Below are positions 1 to 12,982 of a stretch of DNA of 64,000 nt, piece after piece. The translations under genes were made by a program, and so were the position numbers. Origin of the DNA: Lagopus muta (lineage: Eukaryota > Chordata > Aves > Galliformes > Phasianidae). How positions within the stretch are numbered: the first letter of the stretch is position 1; each line of letters opens with the position of its first letter. Under the pieces are notes generated by a model. That model was not told where the DNA came from. It saw nothing but the letters and a program-made list of their open reading frames with translations, and made no database searches. The DNA lies in NCBI RefSeq assembly GCF_023343835.1, contig NC_064437.1:16487501-16551500 (forward strand), written 5' to 3'.

Positions 1-1490
1 TCAGTGGGTCAGACACACAGAGACAGAGCCACGGACAGACAGCAAAGGGTGCAAATAAATACTGAGAGCGCAGTGAAGACTCCCAACTGCCAGAAGGCCT
101 TCCTACTTTGAAACATCTAAACCAAGCACGTACCTATTGATGGGCACTGATGCCGCCATAACTGGTGTGAGAACTGTGCACAGTCAGGATGCTCAGATAC
201 GTGAGGGTTTCTGTCCAGAAAGGGGCAAACGTGTGACTTGGAAGCAAAGGGAAGAATGCCATCATGTATTTTGTGGTACATAGAGCTGTTGTGCCAAACG
301 TGGACTGAAGGCAAGTTTGGCTACCCACAGCCACAGAACAGCTATGGCTTGTAAGCAGTTTTGTGTTGACTTTGTTATCAAAACCATACCATTAAGTGCC
401 ATTTTCTTCTCACTTTGAGTACTTTCAATGTATCTGGTTTACAGATTTCTTCTCTAAATCTATCGTGGAAATGTTCAGTGTTCCTTTTATCTTTGTACAT
501 CATAATTGTAAAGGAAGCTTGGGAACAGATATTAAAAAAAAAACAACAAAACCAGAGATGTTTGGAGATTAGCACTCTGAGATTTCTGGAAGAAAACCAA
601 TAAAAAAGAAAGTTATGAGTAGAGAATTTGAATGGGAGATCTGTTACTAAAGCTTGAAGGCAGCTGGAAAAATTTCACAGTTCTTTGGAAAAGCAAGCAG
701 AGATCGGGCACAAAGAGAAACTCTGCAGTCCTACGCATGGTGAGCCTGATAGCTAGCCAGTAAGTATTCACCTCAAGATCTAGAAGCAACTATCAGAAAG
801 CATGAATTAATTGGAAAAAAATGGAGATTGGTGCTTGATCCCTTAAAGCCCTTTTGCTGCTTCCTCATTCTCAGCATATCTATTTCTACTGAAGTATTTC
901 TGAGATCATCAAAATACTGGACTTTTCATTTACTCTCCAGGCAACAAATTGTGAAAATATATATAAAGGTGATAGAGTCTGATTTTATTTTAAACTAAAC
1001 ACCTATATTTAATTCAGAGCTTGCACATTAAAGCTATTATTTAAAAAAGATTTAAGAATAGAATAAAAGTCAGACTGTCCCATACAAGAGGATGGGAATG
1101 CAGAAACCTTATGCTGTTATCACCACCTGTGCTCTGACAGCTAAGTGCTCATTGCCCTGATACTCATTACTGCCTTATCCTTCATTTTTATTATGTCATT
1201 CTAGATAATGTGAGTAGAAAAACACTTCAGCAGAAGCAAATATGCTTACAGAAGGTTTCTAAAAGAAACTCAGTGAGCAAAACTAGAGGTTTCCTAAAGG
1301 AAAACACCAAATACAAAGCATGGAAGGGGAAAACTAAGTGTGCAGTTGAATCAGTTTATTCTAATGGTTACTTTTTAAGAAGGAAAGTGGTATTATTTCT
1401 ATGTTGAAAGGAAGGAAGACAGTGAAGAGGAAGGAGAGGACCTTGCAGACCAACTACACTCAGCACTTCACCTAGCTATCACTGAATCCC

Positions 1491-1672
1491 AAGGAGGTTG
1501 TGGATGCCCCATCCCTGGAGGCATTCAAGGCCACGCTGGATGTGGCTCTGAGCAGCCTGCTCTAGAGGTTGGTGACCCTGGCCATGGCAGGGGGGTTAAA
1601 ACTATATGATCTTGTAGGTCCTTTTCAACACAGGCCATTTGACGACATTCTATGACAGTGATTCTATGAATC
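1491..1672 (+). mobile_element. CR1 LINE 3' fragment
   Basis: The stretch reads through the conserved CR1 3' region: aggaggttgtggatgccc, ccctggaggcattcaagg, the degenerate ggtccttttcaaca block, and finally attctatgacagtgattctatga, the CR1 terminal repeat. CR1 is the dominant non-LTR retrotransposon of birds and is typically 5'-truncated, as here. Substitutions against the pattern I remember suggest an old copy. It lies in CNN3 intron 1, antisense to the gene. Confidence 0.88.
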
Positions 1673-4508
1673 ACTGAGGTAAAGAACCTGAAAGGCATAG
1701 TCACCTGAACCTGGTTCCCAGTCAAATGTCTGTTAAAATGTAACTCCTGGACTAAGAAATTAAATGTGATTTTGTCCCACAGCAAGCAAAACACCATAAA
1801 ATAATTTTCTCCTCAGCAGTTTCAGGAAGAACACAGTCATGCACCTAGGCCTGGCTGGTCTCATGGAGCACAGACATTGCTCTATACCAGGCAGCTCCTG
1901 TTTGCCCTGAAAAGGAGAGCAGGATGGCATTTTGTTCCCAGGGTTCCCCTGCCTGCTGGCCTCCAGTTACAAGGCTGCTCCCTTCCTCTCCTGCACTGCC
2001 AGCAGGTCACTGCTGCAGTGACTCCCTCCAGCTACTCTGGTCATCAAACACGCTGGAAGCGGTCCTGACCTGGGCTGGTTTCCTGACTGCAACAGTGCAG
2101 AAGGAATGATGGAGACCAGAGACAGCCAGTTGCCAGGACAAGTTTAACTCTGCACACACCTTACTGTGCCCATCCTCCCTCACACACGAACAGTGATGGA
2201 GCTGGCAGAGTACCAGAGGTGACAGGAGGGCGCAGATAAGCAGTGCCCTGCTGTGTGCTCACAGGAAGGGCAGAGCGGGAGGAAGCAGCTGAGCAACTCC
2301 GCACCTGCCCCCGTTGCTGTTTGCTCCCAGCCTTGCCCAGCAAGACAGTGCCATGAAACCTTCCACCACCCCTTCCCCATTTCCTCTGTTAGCCATAAGC
2401 AGCTAACACCAGCCTACAGCTCTACTTCATGCTGTTATCATCTCAAGCTATGCTAACCGTGGAGTACTGCAGACACTGCCCTGTTTCTTGGTAAGAAAAC
2501 TATTTATTGCTACTACTATCCATTTAAATCAGCTTAAAAGGCTCCTTGCTGATTATTTGTTTGGGATCAAGTATCCTCTGATCTCACGTAAATAGGGAGT
2601 CAACTTCAAAGGGCTCGCCCTGCTCTGCCCGCTCCTGCAGACAGCTTCCTCCTGGCGGGCTCCCAGTGCAGATCCCATCTGCATGAGTGGAGGGGAAGGA
2701 AAGCGGAGCAGGCAACTGGAAGTAAGGAGCCCAGGTAAGGAGCAAAACAACAAAGGGGTGGAGCCTCCAGAGGGAAAAAGAAAATGCAAAAAAGACCTGA
2801 ATGCCAAACTGAGCGAGGGTTTGAAGCTAGAAGATGGAATCTGGGGTATAAATTTAAAAAATGTCTTACACAGCATCAGGACGTGTTATATTCATCTATT
2901 CAAATACCACACCAAACAAAGGTCGCTCTCAACACCAACACAATGCCAAATGGGAAAATGAAAAACAGAAACTAAAACCAAGACAGCTTTCTGCTCAGCC
3001 CAGCTATCAAGCATGTCTGCCTTCTGCAGGGGAAACTGCCAGGGCTGGCACCAAATGCTTCTGACATGGGCATCTGATACGGGCAGCGTTCAGCAGGGAG
3101 CACTGCAGCTCTGTGCACTGCACCAACACCACCGATAGCAGCACGGTGGTCTCCACCAAGGTCAATGTTTCAGAAATCCCAGTAAGACCAGTGCCAAAAA
3201 GGGTCCACTAGGAGCTGGAAAATGGATGTCCTTCTTCCAGTGTTTGATTTATGACACTGCAGGAGGTGAAAAATGGAACTTCTGGTCTTCACAGAGCTAT
3301 TCTTGTCTGGTCCTCTGGATTGGGGGAAACAACAGAGTCAGGCACACAGCTATGCAACTCCAGCTAGGAGGGATGCAGTGTATCTGTTCATATCATAATG
3401 CTTTGAAATGTGATTTGTTATGGTAAGAACAACATTCTCAAAGTTCCAATCTATTTTTTTCTAGATTGTTTTCTAAGGGATGAATTCATGTCTTTGGAGT
3501 GCATGAACAACTTTTGAGGCTGTTCTGCACTGATATTTCCAGGACTGAAGAAGCCTACACAGAAACGGGAGCTGCCCACGGAGCCTACCTCCCTACACCT
3601 GCACTGAGGGGAGTGATGAAAGCCTGCAGCTGACACCCTGCAGGGTGAAGCAGGAGGCTCTTCCACCAGTGGCAAGGCGGCTTTGAGTCCTCCATCAGCA
3701 TCACGCTCTGGGAGCCCCTCTTGGGAGGCCCTACGGAAGCTACTGACAATAAGAAATTGTAAGGAAAGACAAAGAACTTCCCACCCTGTCTTCCTACAGG
3801 CATCGCTGTTAGGCCAATGTGATTCTGTCAGTGTGTTTTCAAAGCAGAACAACATTTCCATTCTTCCCAACTCAGGGGCAGAAGTGCACACCTTGCTGTC
3901 TCTTTGTGCCACACAAGTGTGGTGGGGCAGCACCACAGGGCCCTCTGGCAGACATTCCCCACACAGCAGCAACTCGCTGTGCAGGCACAGCCCTGCGGTG
4001 CGTTGGGAATGGCCTCAGCACAGCCACCTGGGCACTCTGCACACATTTTGATGCTGCAGGTGGTATTTTCTGCTGTCCTCCCGCTTCTACTCAGCCACCA
4101 GGAGAGCAGGGTCAGGGAGCCGCTGAGGCCTGAGCCAGCCGTGTGGGAGATAAGTGGTTACTGAGCATCACGCTGAGGGCTGCTGCCTGGAGCAGACACA
4201 CAGCACAGCTCATCCCGGGATGGCCACCGGTGTTTTTCTTACTGCTTCCCAACGGGCGGCTGTTCAGCGCAAGGCAGCGGTCTGCACAGCCGGGTACCGA
4301 CATCAGCACCTTCTGATCCGTAGGACGTGACAGAAACAAATCAAAGCGACTCCGTGCAGCAACGCACAAAGGTGCGCACATCTACGCGCAGAACCGCGGC
4401 CAAAGGGAGCAGGGCAAGGCGGGCTTTCTGTTACGTTTTTTAAACCACAGCGCTGCCCACGACGCGCCGGCGCCCGGCCCGGCGGACCCTCACACGGCAC
4501 GGACCCAT

Positions 4509-4524
4509 CGCCGCCGCCGCCGCC
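4509..4524. repeat. GCC trinucleotide run, CNN3 intron 1
   Basis: A short perfect run of (CGC/GCC) triplets, about five copies, within the CNN3 CpG island. Confidence 0.9.
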
Positions 4525-4991
4525 ACCCCCGCGCCTTTGTGCCCCGCGGGCGGGGCGGGGCGGCGCGGGCAGACAATGCGCGATCTGTGCGGCGCCCCGC
4601 CGATTGGCCCGCGCCGCCCGTGCCCATGATGTCATGCGGGTGGAATGCGCGGCGCGGGGGGCGGCACGGCACGGCTGCGCCCACCGTCCGCCGCCTTCGG
4701 CCCGGGTTTCTTCCGAGGGCCGGGGCGCGGCGCTCCGCGTCAGGGCTCTGGGAGCCGGGGCGGTTGCCCCGTTCTCTGTGGCGGCCCGGCCCCGACGACG
4801 CCCCGCCGCGCTCCGAGCGACGCGCCGAGGGCGGCGCCGATCCGGTGGCGGCGGGAGCGGCCCTCGTGCCGCGCCGCGGGATGCCGGGCCCGTCCCGCTG
4901 CCCGCGATCTCCCCGCGCGCAGCCGCGCGTCGCGCCCCGTCCCGCCGCGGACAAAGGCGGGCTCGCCCCGCGCCGCCGGCGCCGCCCGTAC

Positions 4992-5048
4992 CTTGTTCTT
5001 GACCTCGGCGGAGAGCCCGTAAGAGGGCCCCTTGTTGAAGTGGGTCAT
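4992..5048 (-). CDS. CNN3: calponin-3, first coding exon (partial gene)
   Basis: Read on the minus strand from the ATG at 5048, the exon encodes MTHFNKGPSYGLSAEVKNK, the N-terminus I know for vertebrate calponin-3 (acidic calponin). The last lysine codon is followed directly by a GT donor (GTACGG, 4991-4986), the position where CNN3 exon 1 ends in human. CNN3 is a cytoplasmic actin- and calmodulin-binding protein of about 330 residues with a calponin-homology domain and three calponin repeats. Only the residues before the CH domain are here; later exons must lie left of position 1, because no frame resembling the CH domain was seen in 1-4990. The start codon has G at -3 and lies inside a CpG island. 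Identity is secure. The 5' end of the transcript is not determined. Confidence 0.95.
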
Positions 5049-5340
5049 GTCCGCGGTCTCCCCGCTGCCTGGGGGCGCTGGCGGCGGGCGCTCGCTGCGG
5101 CGGGCTGAGGCGAGAGTCCGCCCGCGGCCGCGGAAAGTTCTAGTCCCTCCCTCGCGGCCCGGCCCCGCGGCCGTTGGGGCCGCCCGCGCGCCAATCGCGG
5201 CGCGAGGTGAAGGAGCCCCTCCCGGGACGGCCGGGGAGGGGGCGCCGGGCCCGCCCCGCCACCGACACGCCGCGGGCGGGCGCCGTTCGGGGGGAGTGGG
5301 CCGCGAGCGGAGGGGTCGGGAGACGTCAACGGGAAGGAAT

Positions 5341-5364
5341 CCGCCGCCGCCGCCGCCGCCGCCG
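5341..5364. repeat. GCC trinucleotide run upstream of CNN3
   Basis: Eight uninterrupted CCG triplets about 300 bases upstream of the CNN3 start codon. Whether it falls in the 5' UTR depends on the unmapped transcription start. Confidence 0.9.
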
Positions 5365-6060
5365 AGGGCAGCGGCGCGGCCGGTAATGCCTACCACGTGT
5401 GGGTCGGGGGCCGCGGTGCGGCCGGGCTGCCGAAGCGGGGCCGCTCCCGGTCAGGGGAAGCGGAGCTCCCCGTGGGGAAAGGAAGAGGACGGGCTGAGGA
5501 AAAGGGGGGCTCGCGGACGCGCCGTGAAAGCCGATCGGCCCTTCGGCGCTGCCGGGACGGCGCCGTCCTCGCGGCCCCGAGCGGCGCGTGAGCGAGAGCC
5601 CCGAGCCTGCGGCCGGCGGGCACCGCGCCGCGGGCTGCAGCTGGAGCCGGGCTGCGGCTCGCGAGCTCCCAGGCATTCGCCGACGGCGTGCCGCTCCCCA
5701 GAAATTACACGTCTCATCCGTTCCGAAATAAAACGTTCCCGATTAGCGCGGGGTAGTATTTTCTCGTTGGACGATCGGGTTTAAATTACGCGCATGTGAA
5801 TCACGTTCAGTTTTTACTTTTACCTCATCTGATCGCGGCACGACTGCCGTTTGGTGCGGTTCTTCTGACAGCCACGGGCCGCCAGAAGAGCTCCCAGCCT
5901 TTGGGCGGCCGCTGCCGTACCAGCAGTGAGCTCAAACCCCGCGGGAGGATCGAAAAGGGAAACCTTTGAGCGCGATTAGAAGCGCATTCTGCGTGGCTTC
6001 CCTCTGACCGCACAAAGCCAACGTCGGCGCTCGGACAAAGCAGCTGGGGCGTGCGGGGCA

Positions 6061-6490
6061 ATCCGGCTCATTATGTGGAAATCTCTTATCTTTGCCCTAT
6101 TTTTCCACATTCTTTATTACCGGGGCTGTTTGTATGGAAAGAGGATTTGTACAAGAATTATTCCCCACCTGAAATGGTAATCCTCTTTGTGACATTGTAA
6201 TAACTTCTTCAGCAACCACATGTAATATCATAAATGTGTGCTGATGACTTCAGCTGGAAACCGGCAGAAACGAGCCACAAGGAGACACAATCTGTTTTCT
6301 TGGAAACATGGACTATAATCTTGCAAACATTCTTGCACATGAATTATTGTAAACATATGTGTAGTCCTATTAAACTTCCCAAGCCTAAATTATCCCTTGT
6401 GTAATTCCACCACAATCTATGGAATTAATGTGGCTCAATGGAAAACTATCAAATACACATTTCTATTTGCACTCGAATCAGTGGCAGAGG
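6061..6490. promoter_or_regulatory. candidate distal enhancer/conserved block upstream of CNN3
   Basis: Just beyond the CpG island the composition changes abruptly to a low-repeat, motif-dense AT-rich block. It contains a GATA-type CTTATCT (about 6085-6091), a TGTTTG and GTAAACA forkhead-like pair (near 6126 and 6349), several AATTA-type homeobox cores and CAnnTG E-boxes. This texture resembles vertebrate conserved non-coding elements. Conservation cannot be seen from one sequence, so this is a hypothesis. Confidence 0.3.
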
Positions 6491-9400
6491 CCGTGTAATG
6501 GGGCGACTCTGCAACCGGGCCTGGCCTGGGAGGGATCTTCTCTTTCCTACCCATCTGATCCTGATGAAGTGCCTGGGTTTAATTATCAGGCTCAGCTGGG
6601 AAGGAGCTGGATGGTTTCTCTGAAGGTTGCTGGGTAGAGCCACACAGCATGTAAGAAGTTCATCTGGCAGTATGGCTCTTCTGGTGGGTTTCATCCTGGG
6701 GAGAGCAGAGCCCTTTGATGGGAGAGGGTGCTGCTAGCCACAGGGCTGGGAGAGAAGGTCCTTGGGGAGCGTGCGCAGTTCTACCTGGAAAACTGGGTTC
6801 TTCCTGTGTGGGAGCAACCCTGCTTGGGAGCTGCATGGCTTGGGAGTGCTGCAGCAGGATCTGTGCCCCTTGGTGAAGGCAATGGAGAGCTGTGCTGCTG
6901 TATGACTGATGGAGCTTGCTGGTCTGCAGGTAACAGACTGCGAGCTGGTGAAAGAACGTGTTTTCCAGTAACTCACTGCTTTAAGAAAGGGAATAAACTC
7001 TTTAAGTTTTCTGAGTCACAACTGTTCATCTTTGAGCATTGGAGGCAAAAAAATACTGAATTTTGAGCTGGTGAGGCAAAGGACAAGGCTGTGCTCCTGC
7101 TTCCCTCTGATGTGCTTAACTGAAAGGAAAGGTGCTAAGACCAAGTGCAGTCGCCCGAACTTGGTGGTGACTCTCCTGTGCTGCCCTGTCCCCTCTCAGT
7201 GCTGGTATTGTCAAATGGCCTGTCCTGTCCCATGGTGCTGGAGATGCAGCTGCTTGCTGAAATTTTAGCCTGATTAACTGGGGTGGGGGATTGAAGCTAT
7301 AAAAAGTGCTGCAGATAGATACAGCTGGTGGCTGCAGCAAGGCTCACATCTCCCTGCTGGTTGGTTCCTGTTCACAACAGCATGCAGTAGCAAATGTTAA
7401 AAACTGCCTAATAAGAACTCTACAGAACAAGTAGTGGTGAACTCTATCAATAACCAGAACTGTCCTTCACCTTTCATTTACTAGGATTCCTTTTGAAAAC
7501 AATCAGTGGTAAGTTATATAACATCTGCTGACCTCAAAGATCTATTTAAAACAGTGCTGTATTCATACAGCTAATTGTAACTATTCTGGAGGCTCTCAAG
7601 GGGCATGAAGTCCTGACCTCTGTGCTGTAATGAAGCACGGCACACTGTATGTATGCCTGTTTGTCTGTTTTAACACACTGTTCTCATCCCACCTGGGACT
7701 CATTTGCCTTGTACAACAATTACAGATGCTATGAGGTGTTTGTAGCCCACTCCTCTTTCCTCTAGAGCAACTGTGGAAGACAACATTTTCTTGGTAGTCT
7801 TTACCTAAGAGGCTGGCATTTACAAGTGTTCCAAAATCAACAGCAAGAAAATTAAATTTGCTCCCTTCTTGCACATACTACAAACTGAAACATGGGGTCA
7901 GATCTAGCCTTGACAGAGTTCTCATCTGACATCTATGTTCTGTGTTTTGCCTATATTGTTTTTGTAAATTCCCTTATATGGAGATGTCTTCAGTGATGCA
8001 TGCAATGCCAAAATGTTCTGAGAATTGTAAAGGACCAAACCTAAAATACCACAGTAGAAAAAAGAAACCAAGACTCCCTTGAGAGGGAGTGGTGGTGAAA
8101 ATCCCTGTTTTGGGAAGGGATTTTAACCATGGCTTTTGGAAGTTGTAAGAAAGACTGGAACCCTAAATCTTCTCATTGGGAAAGATTCTCCTCTGTATGT
8201 AACTTTTTACAACGTAAATGTTATCCATGTTCATGAGAAAGTAACTTTCTGAAGTGAAAGACTTACACACATTTGTACCTGTAGAGAATCGGCTTTCTTT
8301 AAGGTATTCAGTTTTAACATCTAAATGTTTGGTTCTTAATTCTTTGCTGTTTCTTTTTTAATGAGACTAATGCTGAAATCCTTTCCTGTCCTCTTATGAA
8401 AATACTGTTTTATTTTGCTTTGCATCAAGTGTGGAGAGCTGTTGACCAATAAGCTTAAGGTGGATGTTTGTGCTTTTATTTTTGAGATTCACAACCTTCT
8501 CTTAAAATGTAACAGTTGCATTCTTATCAGTGGGAGGATAGCTTGACATTAGTGTAATGCCATATTACATTCCTGGATAGAGTTAATATTAAGAAAAATA
8601 TATAAAAACAACAACAAAACCAAAGCTTATCTGCAACCCATTTGGTGTTACGGATTTCCTCCACTCCACTCCTACATGTGAATGACAGGTTTGCTTCTTG
8701 TGTTGTTTTTTCATTCAATAAAACTAATACACAATTAGAAGGTAAAGGAGGACTTCAGACTGCTTGCTAACCAAAATCACTGAAATCTCAGTTTCCTTCT
8801 CTATGGATCATAACAGCAAGTAGGTTTGCTAGCTTACAGCAGATGGGAGGGATAAGTGAGTATCTGACCTATTTGGCAGCCTTCGTTTCTTGATCAGCAA
8901 GACCTAAAGCACTCCCAGACAACCTGTGACATCAGCATATGTGTACTCGACTGTTTTATTCCATTTGTCAACAAACTGAAGGATAACAAACATCTGCTTT
9001 ATTTCAGGGATATTTACCTACAAGAACACGGTAGCAAAGCATGCAAAGGAAATGCATGCATGAGTGGATAATATGTTACCATTATTTACCTTTGTGACTT
9101 TGTAACAGAGATGACAAACGTATCTTCCTTTTTCCTTTATGCTTGTGAAGGAGAGGAGTGCACTTCGACATGTCTCCATAAAGCGGGCTTTGGTAGGCAA
9201 AGTCTTGGCGCTGTCTTCAGGCTCTTGTTATAGAGCACACTAGACCCATTAAGAAACAGTGCCCATTTTCTCTTAATTATTTTGTTTCTGATGGCTCTTC
9301 TGACAACTTTCCATGTGGAATGTACTCTCAGTTGCCCTCTTGCTCCCGAAACTCAGCAGGCAGCTCCTGGCAGCCATCAGAAGGCTGAGCTCTGCGCCTG

Positions 9401-12400
9401 CTGAGCAGCACACACAAGGACCCTTCCTCCCTACGACAGGGAGCAGAGAACTTGTGCATACCCAGCAGAGGGAAACATCAGGTAGCTTTGAGATAAATTA
9501 ATTGATATAATGCTAGTACAGAATCCCTTTGAAAAGTGCTCCTGTGGCTGTGATGCATGTGAAGTGTACAGTGAACGTGTGTGTCTTAACTTGCTGTAGC
9601 CTGGAACTTTCCTTATTTTTTCTATTAACAAACTCCTGACTATTTCCTGACTATTGATTTTCATGAGTGAGTTTTCAGTCCAGTTTCCGCGGGGATCATC
9701 CTTCTAGGGAGTTAGGGGATATTTTGTGCCTCCATAGTTTTTGGCACTTAGCTACCACTTAAACTTTCCATACATGTAACAAGAGGCAATTGCTGGCTCT
9801 TCAGGATGTGGACAGACGTTTCACATTTACTACTTGGCTCCTGCCTGCTCAACATGACCTGAGCTTGATCCGAACACTTGATCTCCCTCTTCCAAACCCA
9901 ATACTTGGTTTCCCTGCTTCTTGAGCATATTATCCTTACTTTTGTTTGTGTACAGCTCTTATTAGGGTCTGGACGAAGTGGTCAACCAGCTCTTAATTTA
10001 ATTAAACTATACTGACCTATGAATAGGGTGGTATTTTAATAGTTGAAATCTTCACATTCGCTCACTGAAAACAAGGCTACACCTGAGCAGTGTTGATATT
10101 TTAAGGAGACGTTAAACTACACAGCAGTGCTGTTGTTTTCCTTGTCGAAATCTGAATGCAGAAAACAGAAATGGAAAACCTTTTCCTTGTTGTCTAGTTC
10201 TGTGACTTCTTTCAATTTTATCTAGGCTGTATTTTCTAGGTGAGACTAATTTCAAATGAGAAGAACTTCCCACCCCTGGCACAGTGCACCTAAAAACTTG
10301 AGGAAATCTGCTTTCTTTTAACCTTAGTTCATAATGCTTCTTCAAACTTCCGTGGGAAGGCTTTACTTAGCAGAAGTTAGTATAAACAGCACACAAATAA
10401 CATTCAGAGTCCTTACACAGACTGACATGGTGCAAAGGAGAAAAGGCTGACGAGTGCTGCACATGATGAGTGAATGGCTGAGACAGAGTGGCATTTAGCC
10501 AGGGGCTTACTGCTACAGAGAGGAGACTCAGTTAGCACAATGGTAAGGATCCCAAATCTGTTTGGATAGGAGAGCTTTCAAATAATCGATGTCACTGTTA
10601 ATGTACTTCAGTAGATGTCAGAGGATGTGATTCAGACTTTGGGGGGAAAAAAGGGAATTTGCAATAGCTGATGTTCAGATAACTGAGACTGTACCGGAAT
10701 ACAGGATCATGAGGTTTTTAGCTGCTTCATCCCAGATCATCAATCTTGTCCATTTTATGCTTGTATTGCATCCCACAAAACTTCAGAATTTCCAGGAGAT
10801 GTTGATTGTGGGTGGTTTTGGGATTTGTGTGTGTGTGTGTGTCTGTGTATGTGTGGTGAGGAGAACTCTTTTCCTTCCCAGGCTGTTAAGAGAAGCTTAG
10901 TATATGAGTATGAAGTAGTTATCCAACCAACAGTAGTGAACTTTTAATGAAAGAGGTACTGAGTTTTAAACAATAGGTGATATTAATACCATGTACTTTG
11001 TGCTAGGTGTGCTCGCTCAGTAGGAAATGCAGAACTGGAGCCACTTCTGTTCTGTACATGCAGTTCTCCTGTGTGTTTTGCCTGTTGACCTGCCTCCAAA
11101 AGGGGGTGGGAGGGAAGAGCTGAATGCAAGCAGAAAATATGGGTAGTGTTTATGTGCAAATACAAAGGAAGCTTCTAGTTACGAAGATTAAAAATGTTAA
11201 GTAAATAGCTTTATTTTGTATCTTCATTCTGGTAATATACTTCCTTTAGATAAAAAAGCTTGGAAAACAAGCATGGTATTCTAGAAGTATGACATCATAG
11301 CCAGCACAGCTCAGTGTTACAGACTGGTCATAAATTCAGCCTGCAAGGTATGAAAATCATAATTGCTTTGTGTTACACATCCTGAATTTTTGAAAAACAA
11401 AACTAAAAGAAGAGGGGGAGGAAGGTGGCAAGGTGGCAGTAATAATTTATTTCTCTCCAGAATTATCTGTTAAATCTCCCCTTAAGTAGTTCTTTACCTA
11501 GAAACTGCTCTCTGTATTTCCTCCAGATTGATATTCCACCCCTATTCTTATTAAACCAAGGTAAAAGCTAGATGGAGTTTGTCAGGAATTCTCTTCTAGT
11601 CTGGAGATAAATTAAAAATATGCTCAGCATTGTGATCTTGTTCTTAGATAATTATCTTAGCAAAGTAATGGAAAACTTCTAAATCTGTGACAGAAAAGCA
11701 GAGTAGTTTATCACAGAATCTGTTATATACCTAACTACACTGAGAAATCTGACTTGTATCCTTTCACAGACATTGCTTAATGAATTCTTACAAATGTTAA
11801 TGTAGAGCTGTTAAGATACCACTTAAAGAGCTGCATTATAATATTGCAGCATTATTTCTAGCATCTTGCTTTTCAACGTAATTATAAAAAAAAAAAATTA
11901 ATGATTCCCAGCTTTGTCTTTTTTTTTTTTTTTATGGTTGCCTGCAAAAACAGACCCTGTTTGCTTCCACTGAACAGTAATCTCTGGACTCCATCTTGGC
12001 AATGAATATTAGGGAGGTATCTTTTAAGCCACTGGATTTGAGGTTAGGACATTCATTTCTGTGTCAGCTAACATCCAAGCTGGATCATAAATGAAAAGCA
12101 GTGGAGTTCAATTGGGCTGTATAACAATAAAGCAGGAAACAGTAATTGCCAAACTACTGGCAACACAAACTAGAATTTACAGTAATGCTAACTGAGCAGA
12201 TCACACTGATGTAACACTGCAAATAGCCATGCTTTCTGAAATGAAAGAGAGGGGTTTTGTTTTTAAGAATACTGTGCACCAAAGCATGGAAGAGGCAGAA
12301 TACTGCACAACAGTACAACCAGTTCTAGCTATCTACTCTCTAATTCTGAAATTATTTATGACTACTCTGATACCTGCAACTTCATGGCTTGGATTAAAAT

Positions 12401-12691
12401 ACTTCCAAAATCTTTATCTTGATTAAAAAACAGTAACAATAAAGGAGTAATGCAATGATCTGATGGATAGTGCAAGAACAAATTCATCTATGACTATCAC
12501 CTCTTTCTCTCTTTAAGTCCATACAAAATCTGCTACAGTACAATTAAATCTAAACTAAGTACTTGAACCCTGTTCCAGAGGACCACTGTGTTGCAGTCAT
12601 CATTATCTGATCTCTGTGGTTTGAGAGAAATTCAAATGAAATACTCTGGGTGGAACAGTGACAAGAATATGGCCGTTCTGGATGGAGAGAA
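6491..12691. other. CNN3-ALG14 intergenic DNA, first part
   Basis: Unique-looking intergenic sequence between the CNN3 promoter and a CR1 fragment. It includes a short TG microsatellite at 10825-10856 and A/T runs near 11887-11933. No open frame here resembles a known protein, and no RNA gene was recognised. Confidence 0.6.
10825..10856. repeat. TG microsatellite
   Basis: About nine TG dinucleotides followed by an imperfect extension (ctgtgtatgtgtgg), in intergenic DNA between CNN3 and ALG14. Confidence 0.9.
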
Positions 12692-12982
12692 CTGGAATGG
12701 TTCAGTCTTGAGAAGAGGAGGCTCAGGGGAGACCTTATCACTCTTTCCAGCTCCTGAAAGGAGGCTGTAGCAAGGTGGGGACTGGCCTTTTCTCCCAAGT
12801 AACAGAGACAAGATGAGAGATGATGGCCTTAAGTTGTGCCAGGGGAGGTTCACGTTGGATATTAGGAGAAACTTATTATTGGGAAGACTGGTGAGATATT
12901 GGAGCAGGCTGCCTAGGGAGGTGATGCAGTCACAGAAAAGGGCAGATGTGAAGTTTAGTGGGCCTTAATGATTCTGTGATTA
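12692..12982 (+). mobile_element. CR1 LINE 3' fragment
   Basis: The segment carries the signature CR1 3' order: ttgagaagaggaggctcagg, ggagaccttatcactctttcc, tgccaggggaggttcac, ttggatattaggagaaactt, and it ends at ttaatgattctgtgattag. It is 5'-truncated and in plus orientation. A few deletions are visible before the end, where the usual gactagatgatc block is missing. Confidence 0.92.

Larger units (their letters stand above)
1..4991 (-). other. CNN3: CNN3 intron 1, 5' part
   Basis: Intron sequence between the CNN3 exon 1 donor at 4991 and the left edge. The 500 bases nearest the exon belong to the CpG island; the rest is ordinary intron sequence. It contains one CR1 3' fragment (1491-1672). 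Open frames here, such as the 173-codon frame at 3451-3972, open at non-ATG codons and show no family resemblance. No CNN3 exon 2 candidate was recognised by eye. Confidence 0.75.
4440..5770 (-). promoter_or_regulatory. CNN3: CNN3 CpG-island promoter
   Basis: A very GC- and CpG-rich block surrounds the CNN3 start codon, with AT-rich DNA on both sides. No TATA box was seen upstream of the ATG. Visible candidate elements are a CCAAT box at 5191-5195 (inverted relative to the gene), a CRE-like GACGTCA at 5322-5328, a CACGTG E-box at 5394-5399, and GC boxes near 4548-4562. Inside intron 1 lie TGATGTCA (4627-4634, ATF/AP-1-like) and TGGAATG (4641-4647, a TEAD-type site in reverse). Two GCC-repeat runs flank the exon. 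The island is direct observation; the binding sites are motif matches only. Confidence 0.85.

Noticed and set aside
3451-3972. 173-codon minus-strand frame in CNN3 intron 1
   Set aside because: The frame opens at a TTG rather than an ATG, resembles no known family and lies in intron sequence.
4490-5784. Several long overlapping frames on both strands around the CNN3 exon
   Set aside because: They are Arg/Pro/Ala/Gly-rich products of CpG-island composition where stop codons are rare. Only the CNN3 exon frame matches a known protein.
10521-10560. gttagcacaatggtaaggat as a tRNA A-box
   Set aside because: No matching B-box or stem pairing downstream.
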